The notes: generated from the letters alone by a model not told the origin. Positions 19,071-28,831 are shown, counted from the stretch's first letter. The stretch: DNA of 64,000 nt from Geobacter sp. (GCA_003490025.1 DNJC01000032.1:126278-190277); one strand, 5' to 3'. Numbers and translations are program-made.

Positions 19071-20090
19071 GTGGACAAACCTCTCATCGCGGTAACCATG
19101 GGGGATCCTTCCGGGATCGGGCCGGAGATCATCGCCGCCGCCCTCGCCGACCCGGCCGTCGCAGCCGTCTGCCGTCCGCTGGTCCTCGGGGATCGGGCCG
19201 CGATGGAGCGCGGCCTGGCGGTCGCCGGGGGTTCGCTTTCCATGGAGACGGTCCCGGGGCCGATGCCGCCGTCCGCGGCGCGCCCCGGCGTGCTCTACCT
19301 GCGCGAACTCTCCCGGCTCGGTTCCGACGGGATGACCTACGGCAGACCGAGCGCCGCCGGCGGGGACGCCTGCTACCGCTACATCTGCGAGGCGGCGCGC
19401 CTGTGCCTCGACGGCGCCGCCGCGGCCATGGCGACCGCTCCCATCAACAAGGAGTCGATGAACTCGGCGGGGCACCGCTACCCCGGACACACCGAACTCC
19501 TCGCGCAGCTTTGCGGCGGGAGCGAAGTGGTCATGATGCTCGCGGGCGACCGCCTGCGGGTGACCCTGGTGACCATACACGAGGCGCTTTCCCGGGTTCC
19601 GGAACTGGTCACCTTCGACAGGATTCTCGCCACCATACGCATCACCCACGAGTCGCTCTCCCGCTGGTTCACGCCGAACCCGCGCCTGGCGGTCCTGGCC
19701 CTCAACCCGCACTGCGGCGAGGGGGGGATGTTCGGCGACGAGGAGACACGGGTGATAGCGCCCGCCGTCGCCGCCGCGAGGAGCGCGGGGATCGACGCGG
19801 TCGGCCCCCTCTCCGCCGACACGCTCTTCCATTTCGCCTCCCGGTACGACGCCGTGGTCTGCATGTACCACGACCAGGGGCTCATCCCGCTCAAGCTGCT
19901 CCATTTCGACGACGGGGTGAACGTGACGCTGGGGCTTCCCATCATCCGGACCTCGGTCGACCACGGCACCGCCTACGACCTGGCCGGGACCGGCCGGGCG
20001 AGCGCCGAGAGCATGAAGGCCGCACTCCTCATGGCTGCGGGGATGGCGGAAAAAGGTTGTTCTGCAACAAAAACGGGGGAACCTGCATGA
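19071..20090 (+). CDS. pdxA: 4-hydroxythreonine-4-phosphate dehydrogenase PdxA
   Basis: NAD-dependent oxidative decarboxylase of the DXP-dependent vitamin B6 pathway. It shows TMGDPSGIGPEI at the N-terminus, ATAPINKE, the metal-binding GHTELLA, NPHCGEGGMFGDEE, and MYHDQGLIPLK with HGTAYDLAGTGRA near the end. The start codon is GTG with AAAGGAG upstream. Length 339 residues is normal. The last codons overlap the start of mtgA (ATGA). Confidence 0.93.
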   Translation: MDKPLIAVTMGDPSGIGPEIIAAALADPAVAAVCRPLVLGDRAAMERGLAVAGGSLSMETVPGPMPPSAARPGVLYLRELSRLGSDGMTYGRPSAAGGDACYRYICEAARLCLDGAAAAMATAPINKESMNSAGHRYPGHTELLAQLCGGSEVVMMLAGDRLRVTLVTIHEALSRVPELVTFDRILATIRITHESLSRWFTPNPRLAVLALNPHCGEGGMFGDEETRVIAPAVAAARSAGIDAVGPLSADTLFHFASRYDAVVCMYHDQGLIPLKLLHFDDGVNVTLGLPIIRTSVDHGTAYDLAGTGRASAESMKAALLMAAGMAEKGCSATKTGEPA

Positions 20091-21058
20091 AGAAATACCT
20101 CCTCTGGGGGGCGGCGGTTCTGGTCGTCTACCTCGCCTACCTGGCCGTCTCCATCTACCTCATGCCGCCGGTCCCTTCGCTCAAGGACCGCAGGATGAAC
20201 ATGACCATCCAGGTGAAGGACTGGCAGGGGAACTACCACCCGTTCGTCGTGGGGCCGAAGAACCGTTACTGGGCTCCCGCCGGCCAGATCCCCTCCGAGA
20301 TGAAGTGGGCCGTGATCCTGGCCGAGGACGCGGCCTTCTACAAGCACGAGGGTATCGACGTAAAGGCGATCAAGGAGGCGATCAAGTACGACCTGGAGAA
20401 GAAGAGCTTCGCCCGCGGCGCTTCCACCATCACCCAGCAGGTGGCGAAGAACCTGTTCCTCTCCCGCGAGAAGACGCTGACCCGCAAGGCGAAGGAGGTC
20501 TACCTGGCCAAAAGGATGGAGCAGGAGCTGACCAAGGGGAGGATCATCGAACTCTACCTGAACGTGATCGAGCTGGGTCCCATGGTGCACGGCATAGGGC
20601 ACGGCGCGCGCTACTATTTCGGGAAATCTCCGGCGGCGCTCACTCCGCGCGAATGCGCCTTCCTGGCCGCCATGCTTCCCGGCCCCCGCGTCGCCTACAA
20701 CCCGTACAAGAACCTCGGCAAGGTGCTGAAGAGGTCGAACATGATCCTGAGGCTCCTCGCCTCCAAGGGGGTCCTCTCCGAAGGCGAGTACCGGAGCGCG
20801 CTGGCCGAGATGCCGAACGTCGGCCGGATGCAGAAGAAGGTCGACGAGAGCATCAAGCAGGTGGAGGTCATGGCGAACATGAGCAGCGCGAAGCTGCCGG
20901 AGCCGCCGGAGCTGCCGGAGCTGCAACCCGCGCCGGAGAAGGGGAGCCAAGCGGAGCCGCAGGCCCCGTCAACGGAGCCCGCCCCTTCCCCCGCCCCGGA
21001 GCAGGGTGCGCCCCCCGAGGCCCCGGCGGCGAAGGAGCAGCCGGCGCAGAAGCAGTAG
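20087..21058 (+). CDS. mtgA: Monofunctional peptidoglycan transglycosylase MtgA
   Basis: Inner-membrane glycosyltransferase of family GT51 that polymerises lipid II. One N-terminal membrane helix (about residues 5-25), then the catalytic motifs EDAAFYKHEG and RGASTITQQVAKNLFLS, and further GT51 motifs KAKEVYLAKRMEQELTKG and ELYLNVIELG. The C-terminal 60 residues are Pro/Glu/Ala-rich and probably disordered, an extension not found in E. coli MtgA. The frame is open far upstream inside pdxA, but homology and the ATGA overlap fix the start at 20087. Confidence 0.88.
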   Translation: MKKYLLWGAAVLVVYLAYLAVSIYLMPPVPSLKDRRMNMTIQVKDWQGNYHPFVVGPKNRYWAPAGQIPSEMKWAVILAEDAAFYKHEGIDVKAIKEAIKYDLEKKSFARGASTITQQVAKNLFLSREKTLTRKAKEVYLAKRMEQELTKGRIIELYLNVIELGPMVHGIGHGARYYFGKSPAALTPRECAFLAAMLPGPRVAYNPYKNLGKVLKRSNMILRLLASKGVLSEGEYRSALAEMPNVGRMQKKVDESIKQVEVMANMSSAKLPEPPELPELQPAPEKGSQAEPQAPSTEPAPSPAPEQGAPPEAPAAKEQPAQKQ

Positions 21059-21106
21059 TCGAGCGCCAGCCTCCTCCTAATCACATCACCATCTCAGCCA
21101 GCTCAC

Positions 21107-21240
21107 CCTCGCCCTCCGGGAGAGGGCCGGGGTGAGGGCGCCGATCGCGGCAGGAATGCCGCTGCTACGGGTGTAAATAGCAGGCTCTTCCCCCTTGTGG
21201 CGCCACCCTCACCCGGCCTTCGGCCACCCTCTCCCTCCCC
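21107..21240. repeat. REP-like element pair downstream of mtgA
   Basis: Two copies of the GC-rich palindrome (21107-21140 and 21205-21240) in opposite orientation occupy most of the gap before the response regulator gene. Confidence 0.7.
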
Positions 21241-21341
21241 TTCCCTTAGCCCCACCTTAGAATTCTCCCTCTCAAGTTCCCATTAAAATTGCCGAAACGA
21301 CAAATGGACGAATAAAGGCCCTGTTAGAGCGGAGAGACGGA

Positions 21342-22415
21342 ATGGAAACAACAATTTCAGGCAAGGTCGTCGTCGTCGACGACGATCCCTATGTGCTGGA
21401 GAGCGTAGCGCTGCTCCTGTCGGTGAGCGGCTTCGAGGTGCATCCCTTCTCCAACGGAGCCGATGCGCTCGTGCATCTGTGCCAGTCGCTTCCCCACGTC
21501 GTTCTGACCGACGTGAACATGCCGCAGATGTCCGGGATCGATCTGCTGGAAAAGATCCACGACTTCGACCGGGACATCCCGGTGATCCTGATGACCGCTT
21601 ACGCCGAGTTGGAGATGGCGGTCTCCGCCATAAAGAAGGGCGCCTTCGACTTCATCATCAAGCCGTTCAAGACCCCCTACCTGATTCATGCGGTGGAGAA
21701 GGGTATCAACTATCAACGGCTTTTGCTGGTCGAGAAAAACTACAAGATGGAGCTGGAACAGACCGTCCAGGACCGGACACGGGAACTGGGAAAGGCCCTG
21801 GCGCAGATGCGGAGCATGAGCCGGGAGACCATCGAAAGGCTCACCGCCGCCGCCGAACTCAGGGACGAGGACACCGGAAAGCACATCGCCCGCATCGGGC
21901 TGTACGCGAAGAGCCTCTCCGAGGCGCTGCAGATGCCGCAGGAATTCGTGGACGCCATCGCCATGGCCGCCTCCATGCACGACGTCGGAAAGATCGGCAT
22001 TCCCGACGCCATCCTGCTGAAGGGAGGGCCGCTCACCGCGGAGGAGTTCGGGGTCATGAAGGGGCACACCGAGATCGGGGGAAAGATACTGGAGGGGTCG
22101 AGCCACATGGTGTTGCAGATGGCCGCCTCCATCGCCCTGACTCACCACGAGCGCTGGGACGGCAGCGGCTACCCGAGGGGCCTTGCCGGCGACACAGCCC
22201 CGATAGAGGGACGCATCGTCATGCTGGTTGACCAGTACGACGCCCTCAGGAGTAAGCGGGTGTACAAGCCGGCCCTGGACCACCACACCACCTTGCAGAT
22301 CATCACCAGGGGGGACGGCAGGACCTTGCCGGAGCATTTCGACCCGATGGTGCTGAAAGCCTTCGAGGCGTCTGCTCCCCATTTCGAGAAGATTTTCGCC
22401 GACCACAGCGACTGA
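21342..22415 (+). CDS. Response regulator with HD-GYP c-di-GMP phosphodiesterase domain
   Basis: RpfG-type regulator. Residues 1-125 are a receiver domain with acidic pocket VDDDP and phosphoacceptor Asp in LTDVNMPQMSG. A helical linker follows, then an HD-GYP domain (about 170-350) with MHDVGKIGIPD, HTEIGG, THHERWDGSGYPRGL and VDQYDAL. The metal-binding HD and the GYP signature are intact, so it should hydrolyse c-di-GMP. The next gene, 16 bases on, is a c-di-GMP cyclase. Confidence 0.92.
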   Translation: METTISGKVVVVDDDPYVLESVALLLSVSGFEVHPFSNGADALVHLCQSLPHVVLTDVNMPQMSGIDLLEKIHDFDRDIPVILMTAYAELEMAVSAIKKGAFDFIIKPFKTPYLIHAVEKGINYQRLLLVEKNYKMELEQTVQDRTRELGKALAQMRSMSRETIERLTAAAELRDEDTGKHIARIGLYAKSLSEALQMPQEFVDAIAMAASMHDVGKIGIPDAILLKGGPLTAEEFGVMKGHTEIGGKILEGSSHMVLQMAASIALTHHERWDGSGYPRGLAGDTAPIEGRIVMLVDQYDALRSKRVYKPALDHHTTLQIITRGDGRTLPEHFDPMVLKAFEASAPHFEKIFADHSD

Positions 22416-22431
22416 GCATAAGCAGGGAACT

Positions 22432-24870
22432 ATGTCCAGGTTCAGCCTGAAAATAAAGATGGCGATGGTCGTCTTTCTGCTGGTCAGTACGGTGACTTCG
22501 GCCGTCGCCGGTCTGGGACTGCTGTTCTTCATCCGCGAGTTCAAGGCCAGCATGGCAAGCCGTCAGTTCTCCGTGGTGAGCACCATGGCGGGGGAGGTCG
22601 ACGAGAAGATTGCCGCGGCCCAGAGGGAACTCGTAGCCGTCGCCCTTAGTCTACCCCCGGCGATAGCGGGGGACGGGGCCGCGCTGCAGCATTTCCTGGA
22701 CGCACGACTCGATCTGCACCAGGTCTTCCCCGACGGCGCCGGCTTCTATTCACCGGGCGGGGTGCTCCTTGCCTACGCCCCTGGACAGACCCCCCATATA
22801 GGCAGGGACTTCTCCTACCGCGACTATTTCGTGCAAAGCGTGGGGGCCGGGAAGCCGTACATCTCCGAGCCGTACAAGTCGCTCAAGGGGGAAGGGCACC
22901 TGGCTGTGATGTTCACCGCTCCGGTGCTGGGGAAGGACGGGGCGCTGATCGGGATACTGGGGGGGCGGGCCGACCTCATGGAGGAGAACTTCCTGAGCAG
23001 GTTGGCGCACCTGAACGTCGGGGACGGCGGCAACTTCTTCCTCTTCACCAAGGACCGACAGCTGGTCGCGCATCGCGACCGTGAGAAGCTTTTGGCGCCG
23101 ATGTCGGCCCAGGGCACGCGGGACCTGCTCGATCGCGCCATAGCGGGGTACGAGGGGAGCGGCGAGATGGTGGGACCCGGCGGCGTCCCCGCCATCTACT
23201 CTTTCAAGAGGCTGCAGTCGACCGGGTGGATATTGGCGGCGGAACTGCCGCTTTCCGAGGCCCACGCACCGATACACCGGGCTCAGAAGCTCGTCGCCTG
23301 CAGCCTGTTGCTGTTGATCCTTCTGGCGCTGGCGGCCGTATGGTTCTTTATCGGACACCTTACCGCGCCGCTGCTGCTTTTCGCCGGACGCGTGCGGGAG
23401 ATGGGGGGCGAGTGCACCAGGTATGAGCCGATTCCGGTTCACAGCAGTGACGAGATCGGCGGTCTGGTCCAGGCCTTCAACTCGATGATGCAGGAACTGG
23501 TCACCCAGAGAAGGCTGCTGGAAAGGGAGAAGGGATTTGCCGTGCAGCTCCTGCAGCACTCGGCCGTCCCTTGCTTCGTCATTGACGCCGACCACCGGGT
23601 CATCATCTGGAACTCGGCGTGCGAGGAACTGACCGGGGTGAGCGCGGAAGCGCAGATCGGCGGGCGCGAGCCGTGGAAGGCGTTTTACGACGAGCCGCGC
23701 CGGGTGCTGGCGGACATAGTGGTGGACGGGGCTCTGCACGAGATGGCGGATCTCTACCCCTGCTACGCCGACTCGGCGCTGATCCCGGAGGGGCTGCGGG
23801 CGGAGGGGTGGTACCGTCTCAAGGGGAAGCAGAAGTACCTCTGCTTCGACGCGGCACCGATACGGGACGCCGAGGGCAAGGTGATCGCCGCCATCGAGAC
23901 GCTGCAGGACGTGACGCTCAGGGCGAACACCGAGGAGCAGCTGAGAGGGATGGTGGCGGCGATCGGCGAGAGCGAGGAGAGGTTCCGGCGCCTGGTCGAG
24001 CTGTCGCTGGACGGCATCGCCATACTGGTTGACCGGTGCTTCGTCTTCATCAACCCGGCCGGGTGCGAGATGCTCGGCTGCAGTTCGCCGCGGGAGTTGA
24101 TCGGCCGCGATATGAAGGAATTCATTCACCGCGAGTCGGAGCAGTTTTTCGTTGAACAGGTATGCTACGCCGAGCAGAGCGGCTCGACCGCACCCTGGAT
24201 CGAGGAGCGGTTGCTGAGGAGCGACCGGACCGCGATGGAGGTGGAGCTTGGGGTCGGCCCGTTCGTCTACCGCAGCGACAAGGCGCTGCAGGTGATCTTC
24301 CGGGACATCACGGAACGCAAGCTGGCCAAGGCGCGGCTGGAGACCCTGGCCCACTACGACTCGCTCACCTCGCTCCCCAACCGGGTGCTGTTCTTCGACC
24401 GGCTCAAGCACGCCGTCAGCGAGGCGCAGCGGCACCAGCACCCCCTGGCCCTGATGTTCCTAGACCTGGACTGCTTCAAAGAGGTCAACGACAGGCTGGG
24501 GCATGCGGCGGGGGACCTGGTGCTGGTGGAGGCGGGGTACCGGCTGAGGGAGTGCGTGCGCGCCTGCGACATGGTGGCGAGGATGGGGGGGGACGAGTTC
24601 ACCATCATCCTGAGCAAGATGGCGGAACAAAGCGATGCCTCTGTGGTCGCGGAGAGGATCCTGGCCGCTTTTACCCTCCCCTTCAGCGTAGAAGGGGAGA
24701 GCGCCAGCGTAGGGGTCAGCATCGGGATCTGCATCTATCCCACCTGCGGCACCGACCTGGACCGGATGGTGCGGCAGGCGGATATGGCGATGTACCGGGC
24801 CAAGCAGGACGGCAAGAACGTCTACCGTTTCGCCTGCCAGGAGACGGGGATGGGCGAGGGGGGAGGGTAG
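22432..24870 (+). CDS. Membrane diguanylate cyclase (Cache, HAMP, PAS, PAS, GGDEF)
   Basis: 812-residue sensor enzyme that makes c-di-GMP. It has membrane helices at about residues 8-30 and 283-308, a periplasmic Cache-type sensor between them, a HAMP segment (about 305-360), two PAS domains (about 370-500 and 515-640) and a C-terminal GGDEF domain. The active site is MGGDEF near residue 718. The RxxD inhibitory site (RACD) sits five residues before it, so product inhibition is expected. Co-transcription with the HD-GYP gene pairs synthesis and breakdown in one operon. Confidence 0.92.
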   Translation: MSRFSLKIKMAMVVFLLVSTVTSAVAGLGLLFFIREFKASMASRQFSVVSTMAGEVDEKIAAAQRELVAVALSLPPAIAGDGAALQHFLDARLDLHQVFPDGAGFYSPGGVLLAYAPGQTPHIGRDFSYRDYFVQSVGAGKPYISEPYKSLKGEGHLAVMFTAPVLGKDGALIGILGGRADLMEENFLSRLAHLNVGDGGNFFLFTKDRQLVAHRDREKLLAPMSAQGTRDLLDRAIAGYEGSGEMVGPGGVPAIYSFKRLQSTGWILAAELPLSEAHAPIHRAQKLVACSLLLLILLALAAVWFFIGHLTAPLLLFAGRVREMGGECTRYEPIPVHSSDEIGGLVQAFNSMMQELVTQRRLLEREKGFAVQLLQHSAVPCFVIDADHRVIIWNSACEELTGVSAEAQIGGREPWKAFYDEPRRVLADIVVDGALHEMADLYPCYADSALIPEGLRAEGWYRLKGKQKYLCFDAAPIRDAEGKVIAAIETLQDVTLRANTEEQLRGMVAAIGESEERFRRLVELSLDGIAILVDRCFVFINPAGCEMLGCSSPRELIGRDMKEFIHRESEQFFVEQVCYAEQSGSTAPWIEERLLRSDRTAMEVELGVGPFVYRSDKALQVIFRDITERKLAKARLETLAHYDSLTSLPNRVLFFDRLKHAVSEAQRHQHPLALMFLDLDCFKEVNDRLGHAAGDLVLVEAGYRLRECVRACDMVARMGGDEFTIILSKMAEQSDASVVAERILAAFTLPFSVEGESASVGVSIGICIYPTCGTDLDRMVRQADMAMYRAKQDGKNVYRFACQETGMGEGGG

Positions 24871-24877
24871 CGGAAGC

Positions 24878-25882
24878 TCAGAGCCTCAAGGCCTCCACCG
24901 CGGCCTCGTCCAGCGCGTTCACCGTCCGCAGTTCGACCTCGGCGGCGTCGCGCACGACGGATATGCTTGCTCCCGCGCCGGGCTCGGCCTTGGTATAACG
25001 GAGCAGGATCTGGGCCGCCCGCTCGAGGAGTTCTTCGGAGCACACCCCCATCACCGCGGCGAGGGGGCTCATCCCCTCCTTCCAGCGGAGCATCGCCTCA
25101 CCCGGCTGGACGGCGCGCTCCAGGAGTTCGTTTTCCGCCTCGTTGCGTCCCACGATCACCTTGGTCCGGTCGCCGATGCGGAAGTGCCGCCCCAGCTTCA
25201 GAAGCCTGAAGTCGCGCAGGTTCAACTGGTCCGAGTGATCGAAGACGTCCCGCACCTTGCCGACGAAGGATAGTTCGGTCAGCAGGCACCCGCCGGCCGG
25301 GCAGGGGTAGTTCTTCACGTCGAGTTCGGCGGCCAGTTCGAACTGCTCCTTGCGGGAGCGCCCCTGGATGGAGAGGAGCTTGTCGCGGTCGACCCACCCC
25401 TGCTGCTCCGGGATGGTCGGGTTGAAGTGCTTGGCCGAGAGGGGACGGAGCAGGAGCCCTTCCAGGCCGCTCTCCCTCTCGATGGTGCGGAGGGTGTCGC
25501 GGCGCTGGCTCATGGGGCGCTGCCCGAGCACCTCGCCGGTGAAGACGAAATCGGCCCCGATCTCCTGCATGTACTCCTTCGCCTTTTTCAGGAGGAAGAT
25601 GCGGCAGTCTATGCAGGGGTTCATCCCCTTGCCGTGGCCGTGCTTGGGGTTTCTGATCAGCTCCAGGTAATCGGCGCCCTTGTGCATCACCTTGATGGGG
25701 ATCTTGAATTCCTCGGCCACCCGTACCGCCTCGGACTTGCAGCCGGCGTTCTTGCCGGTGCAGGTGCAGAAGGGGGAGGTGAAATTGAGCGCCTCGACCT
25801 GTATCCCCTGGTCCAGCAGCACCTTCACCGCCAGTGTGGAATCCAACCCGCCCGAGAGGAGGGCTATTGCTTTTCTCTGCAT
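24878..25882 (-). CDS. PP-loop ATPase, MnmA/ThiI-like with NFACT-R-like C-terminus
   Basis: Adenylating enzyme related to tRNA thiouridylases. The PP-loop SGGLDSTLA is at residue about 9. Cysteines that could bind a metal or carry sulfur occur at CTCTGKNAGC, NPCIDC and CPAGGC. The C-terminal third (KVIVGRNEAENELL) resembles the NFACT-R module. It is probably a tRNA thiolation enzyme, but not canonical MnmA. The frame is open to 25915; the ATG at 25882 is chosen because AGGAG lies 6 bases upstream. It converges on the cyclase gene. Confidence 0.75.
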   Translation of the reverse strand: MQRKAIALLSGGLDSTLAVKVLLDQGIQVEALNFTSPFCTCTGKNAGCKSEAVRVAEEFKIPIKVMHKGADYLELIRNPKHGHGKGMNPCIDCRIFLLKKAKEYMQEIGADFVFTGEVLGQRPMSQRRDTLRTIERESGLEGLLLRPLSAKHFNPTIPEQQGWVDRDKLLSIQGRSRKEQFELAAELDVKNYPCPAGGCLLTELSFVGKVRDVFDHSDQLNLRDFRLLKLGRHFRIGDRTKVIVGRNEAENELLERAVQPGEAMLRWKEGMSPLAAVMGVCSEELLERAAQILLRYTKAEPGAGASISVVRDAAEVELRTVNALDEAAVEALRL

Positions 25883-25951
25883 GTGTTCTCCTGTAAAAGG
25901 CACCTTAAGTCCCACACGGTCAAATGGTTACGCCCGTTCCCGGGCTCAAAA

Positions 25952-25991
25952 GCTTGCCATTGTCAATTGTCCATTGTCAATTGTCAATTGA
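25952..25991. repeat. Short tandem TTGTCAATTG repeats
   Basis: The unit CATTGTCAATTGTC and shortened versions repeat about three times between the PP-loop gene and the PilB-like gene. No function is visible. Confidence 0.6.
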
Positions 25992-26068
25992 TTTATTCTT
26001 GTTCATGTCGGCATTTTCGGTTACATTTCCGGGGCACCGCCATCCGCAAGTTTCCTGGAGGTAGAGCA

Positions 26069-27721
26069 ATGAATGGGGTTGTCAAGGAAGGATCGATTGG
26101 CGAGGTCCTTTTCAAATCGCAGATCATCACGGAGCACGAGCTGAGGGCGGCCCTCGAGGTCCAGAAGGTCTCCGGGTGCCGGGTAGGGGAGGCGCTGGTC
26201 CGCATGGGGGTGGTTACCCAGGAGGATATCGACTGGGCCCTTGCCAACCAGCTGAACATCCCCTACGTCAGGCTCAAGAAGGAGAACATCGACCCCGCCG
26301 CCGTGGCCCGGGTGCCGGGGGCCCTGGCGCGCCGCTACAACCTCTGCCCCATCTTCTTCTCCGGCAACGAACTCTCCGTCGCCATGGCGGACCCGCTCAA
26401 CAAGGACGCGATCGCAGAACTCGCCAAGGCGACAGGCTGCCAGGTGACCATCTCGGTGGGACTCATCCGCGAGATCCGCGAGATGCACGATCTCCTCTAC
26501 GGTCCTGACGAGCATCCGCCGGAACTCGGCTTCACTTCCGCCCACTTCTCGGAAAAGGTGCTCGCCGCGATCAACGGCGACCTTTCCGGGGGAACACTCC
26601 TGAACCATCTCCTCTTGCGCGTGGTGCAACAGAAATTCGCCTCGCTCTCGCTGCAGCCGATCGGCGACCAGGTGCGCGTGCTGGCGCGGGTTCAGGGGGG
26701 CGCCGTCGAGCTGGGCTGGCTGGCCGGCACGCACTACGAGCGGCTTACCGAGAGGATACGGCGGCTTGCCGGGCTTGCGACGGCGGAGCCAAGCGCAGCC
26801 GGCGGGGTGCTGAACTTCATGTGGCAGGGGAAACGGATACCTTTCCAGGCGCTGTTGATGGCGGGGGAGGGGGGCGAGTACGTGACGCTCAGGCTGCACG
26901 TGAGCGCGCCGCAGCTCTCCGGCATCGACGACCTGCGCCTCTCGCCCTCCAAGAGGGAGGATCTCCTGGCGCTCGCCGCCGAGAAGGAGGGGCTCATCCT
27001 TTTCTCCGGGCGCGAGCCCGAGGAGCGCAGCCGTCTTATCGACCTCTTCCTCGATTCCTCCCAGGGGGAGCGCAACGTTCTGCTCATCGGAGAGCGGCTG
27101 GGGCGCGGCAAGAGGCGCTTTCCCCGCCTGGGGGGCGGGCGCTGCGGGGAGGGGACGGCCGCCGTCATCTCGGCGGCGCTGGCGCATGATCCGGACACGC
27201 TGGTTATCGAGGACGTGACCGAGCTTCCGGATTTCCTGGCCGCCAGCAAGGCGGTCATGCGCGGCAAGCTGGTGCTCGCCGGGGTTTCGAACGGCAACAA
27301 AGAGGCGGTCCTGAAACAGCTCCTCCACCTGACCCAGAAGAACTTCCTGATTCCGAGCCACCTGAAAGGTCTGGTCGCCTGCAGGACCGTCTTGCTCCTC
27401 TGCCCGGACTGCAAGAAGCCGTACGCCCCGCCGGCGGAGGAACTCGCGGCGCTCAGGCTCGCCACGGCGCCGCGTGAATACTTCCGGCCCGGAGGCTGCC
27501 CCGTCTGTGACCAGACCGGCTACCGCGAGAAGAAGTACCTGATGGACGTGATACGTTTCGACAAGGGGCTTTTGGAGGCGTTCGAGATGATCCGCGACAG
27601 CTCCGAGATCATCCGTTACCTGAAAGACAACGGCTATCGTGGCATCACCGAAGAGGGGACGGAACTCCTGGAGCGTGGCGAGATCTCCCCGGGCGAGTAT
27701 GTCGCTTCAATAATACTGTGA
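26069..27721 (+). CDS. PilB/GspE-like protein with degenerate ATPase motifs
   Basis: 550-residue homologue of type IV pilus / type II secretion assembly ATPases. The N-terminal MshEN-like part (about 1-150: GEVLFKSQIITEHEL, ALVRMGVVTQEDI, LNIPYVRL) is well kept, as are the C-terminal zinc cysteines (CPDC and CPVC). The nucleotide motifs are lost: where Walker A should read GPTGSGKTTT it reads SGREPEERSR, Walker B reads TLVIEDVTE, and the Asp and His boxes are not recognisable. It is therefore probably not an active ATPase. GGAG precedes the ATG. It lies 12 bases before a PilT gene with intact motifs, suggesting a regulatory subunit. Confidence 0.85.
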   Translation: MNGVVKEGSIGEVLFKSQIITEHELRAALEVQKVSGCRVGEALVRMGVVTQEDIDWALANQLNIPYVRLKKENIDPAAVARVPGALARRYNLCPIFFSGNELSVAMADPLNKDAIAELAKATGCQVTISVGLIREIREMHDLLYGPDEHPPELGFTSAHFSEKVLAAINGDLSGGTLLNHLLLRVVQQKFASLSLQPIGDQVRVLARVQGGAVELGWLAGTHYERLTERIRRLAGLATAEPSAAGGVLNFMWQGKRIPFQALLMAGEGGEYVTLRLHVSAPQLSGIDDLRLSPSKREDLLALAAEKEGLILFSGREPEERSRLIDLFLDSSQGERNVLLIGERLGRGKRRFPRLGGGRCGEGTAAVISAALAHDPDTLVIEDVTELPDFLAASKAVMRGKLVLAGVSNGNKEAVLKQLLHLTQKNFLIPSHLKGLVACRTVLLLCPDCKKPYAPPAEELAALRLATAPREYFRPGGCPVCDQTGYREKKYLMDVIRFDKGLLEAFEMIRDSSEIIRYLKDNGYRGITEEGTELLERGEISPGEYVASIIL

Positions 27722-27733
27722 CGGAGAACAGAC

Positions 27734-28804
27734 ATGGCAAGGATTGACGCGCTATTCAAGCTGATGAGCGACGCCGGGGCTTCCGACCTGCACCTATCGA
27801 GCGGTTCACCACCCATCTTCAGGCTGCGCGGCGAGATGGAGCGGCAGAACTTCAAGACGCTCAGCCACGAGGAACTGAAGGCGATCCTCTTCGAGATCCT
27901 GACCCAGAAGCAGCGCGATACGTTCGAGGAGAGGCACGACCTCGACTTCGCCTACTCGGTGCCCGGGCTGGCCCGTTTCCGCGGCAACCTGATGATGCAG
28001 CACCGCGGCATCGCGGCCGTCTTCAGGATCATCCCGAGCAAGATCCTTTCGGCCGACGACCTGGGGCTTCCGGAGGGGATCCGGAACCTGACGAAACTCA
28101 GAAAGGGGCTCGTGCTGGTGACCGGCCCTACCGGGAGCGGCAAATCGACCACTCTGGCGGCGATGATCGACCTGATCAACTCTACCCGCCGGGAGCACAT
28201 CCTGACGCTGGAGGACCCGCTGGAGTTCATCCATGAGAACAAGATGTCCCTTTTCAACCAGCGCCAGATAGGGGAGCACTCCGACAGTTTCGCGAGCGCC
28301 CTGAGGGCCGCGCTGAGGGAGGACCCGGACGTCATCCTGGTGGGCGAGATGCGCGACCTGGAGACCATCAGCCTCGCCATGAGCGCCGCCGAGACCGGCC
28401 ACCTCGTCTTCGGGACCCTGCACACCAGTTCCGCCGCGAAGACGGTGGACCGCATCATCGACGTCTTCCCCAAGGACGCCCAGGAGCAGGTGCGGGCGGT
28501 TCTCTCCGAGTCGCTGAGAGGGGTCATCTGTCAGCAGCTGTTGAAGACGGCGGACGGCAAGGGGAGGGCTGCGGCCCAGGAGATCATGGTCTGGAACCCG
28601 GCGATCGGGAACCTGATCCGCGAAGGGAAGACCTTCCAGATCCCCTCCATCATGCAGACCGGCCGCAAGGACGGGATGCAGCTCATGGATCAGCACATCC
28701 TCGACCTTCTGAAGACGAAGAAGGTGTCGCCGGAGGAGGCGTACCGCTGCTGCCAGGACAAGAGGCAGTTCGAGCAGTACCTGCCGGCCCCGCCGGAACA
28801 CTGA
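27734..28804 (+). CDS. PilT-type twitching motility ATPase
   Basis: Hexameric retraction ATPase for type IV pili, 356 residues. It has an intact Walker A (GPTGSGKSTT), Asp box (LEDPLEF), Walker B (DVILVGEMRD) and His box (HTSSAAKT). The PilT signature near the C-terminus reads AIGNLIREGK rather than the usual AIRNLIREGK. Whether it is the main PilT or a paralogue cannot be told from this window. Confidence 0.9.
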   Translation: MARIDALFKLMSDAGASDLHLSSGSPPIFRLRGEMERQNFKTLSHEELKAILFEILTQKQRDTFEERHDLDFAYSVPGLARFRGNLMMQHRGIAAVFRIIPSKILSADDLGLPEGIRNLTKLRKGLVLVTGPTGSGKSTTLAAMIDLINSTRREHILTLEDPLEFIHENKMSLFNQRQIGEHSDSFASALRAALREDPDVILVGEMRDLETISLAMSAAETGHLVFGTLHTSSAAKTVDRIIDVFPKDAQEQVRAVLSESLRGVICQQLLKTADGKGRAAAQEIMVWNPAIGNLIREGKTFQIPSIMQTGRKDGMQLMDQHILDLLKTKKVSPEEAYRCCQDKRQFEQYLPAPPEH

Positions 28805-28831
28805 GACGCAGAACTTCTTCCGGAGCGTGCC

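Noticed and set aside
25952..25991. CRISPR-like short repeats
   Set aside because: The units are adjacent or overlapping with no spacers, and no cas genes other than the Cas4-like nuclease on the island are present.
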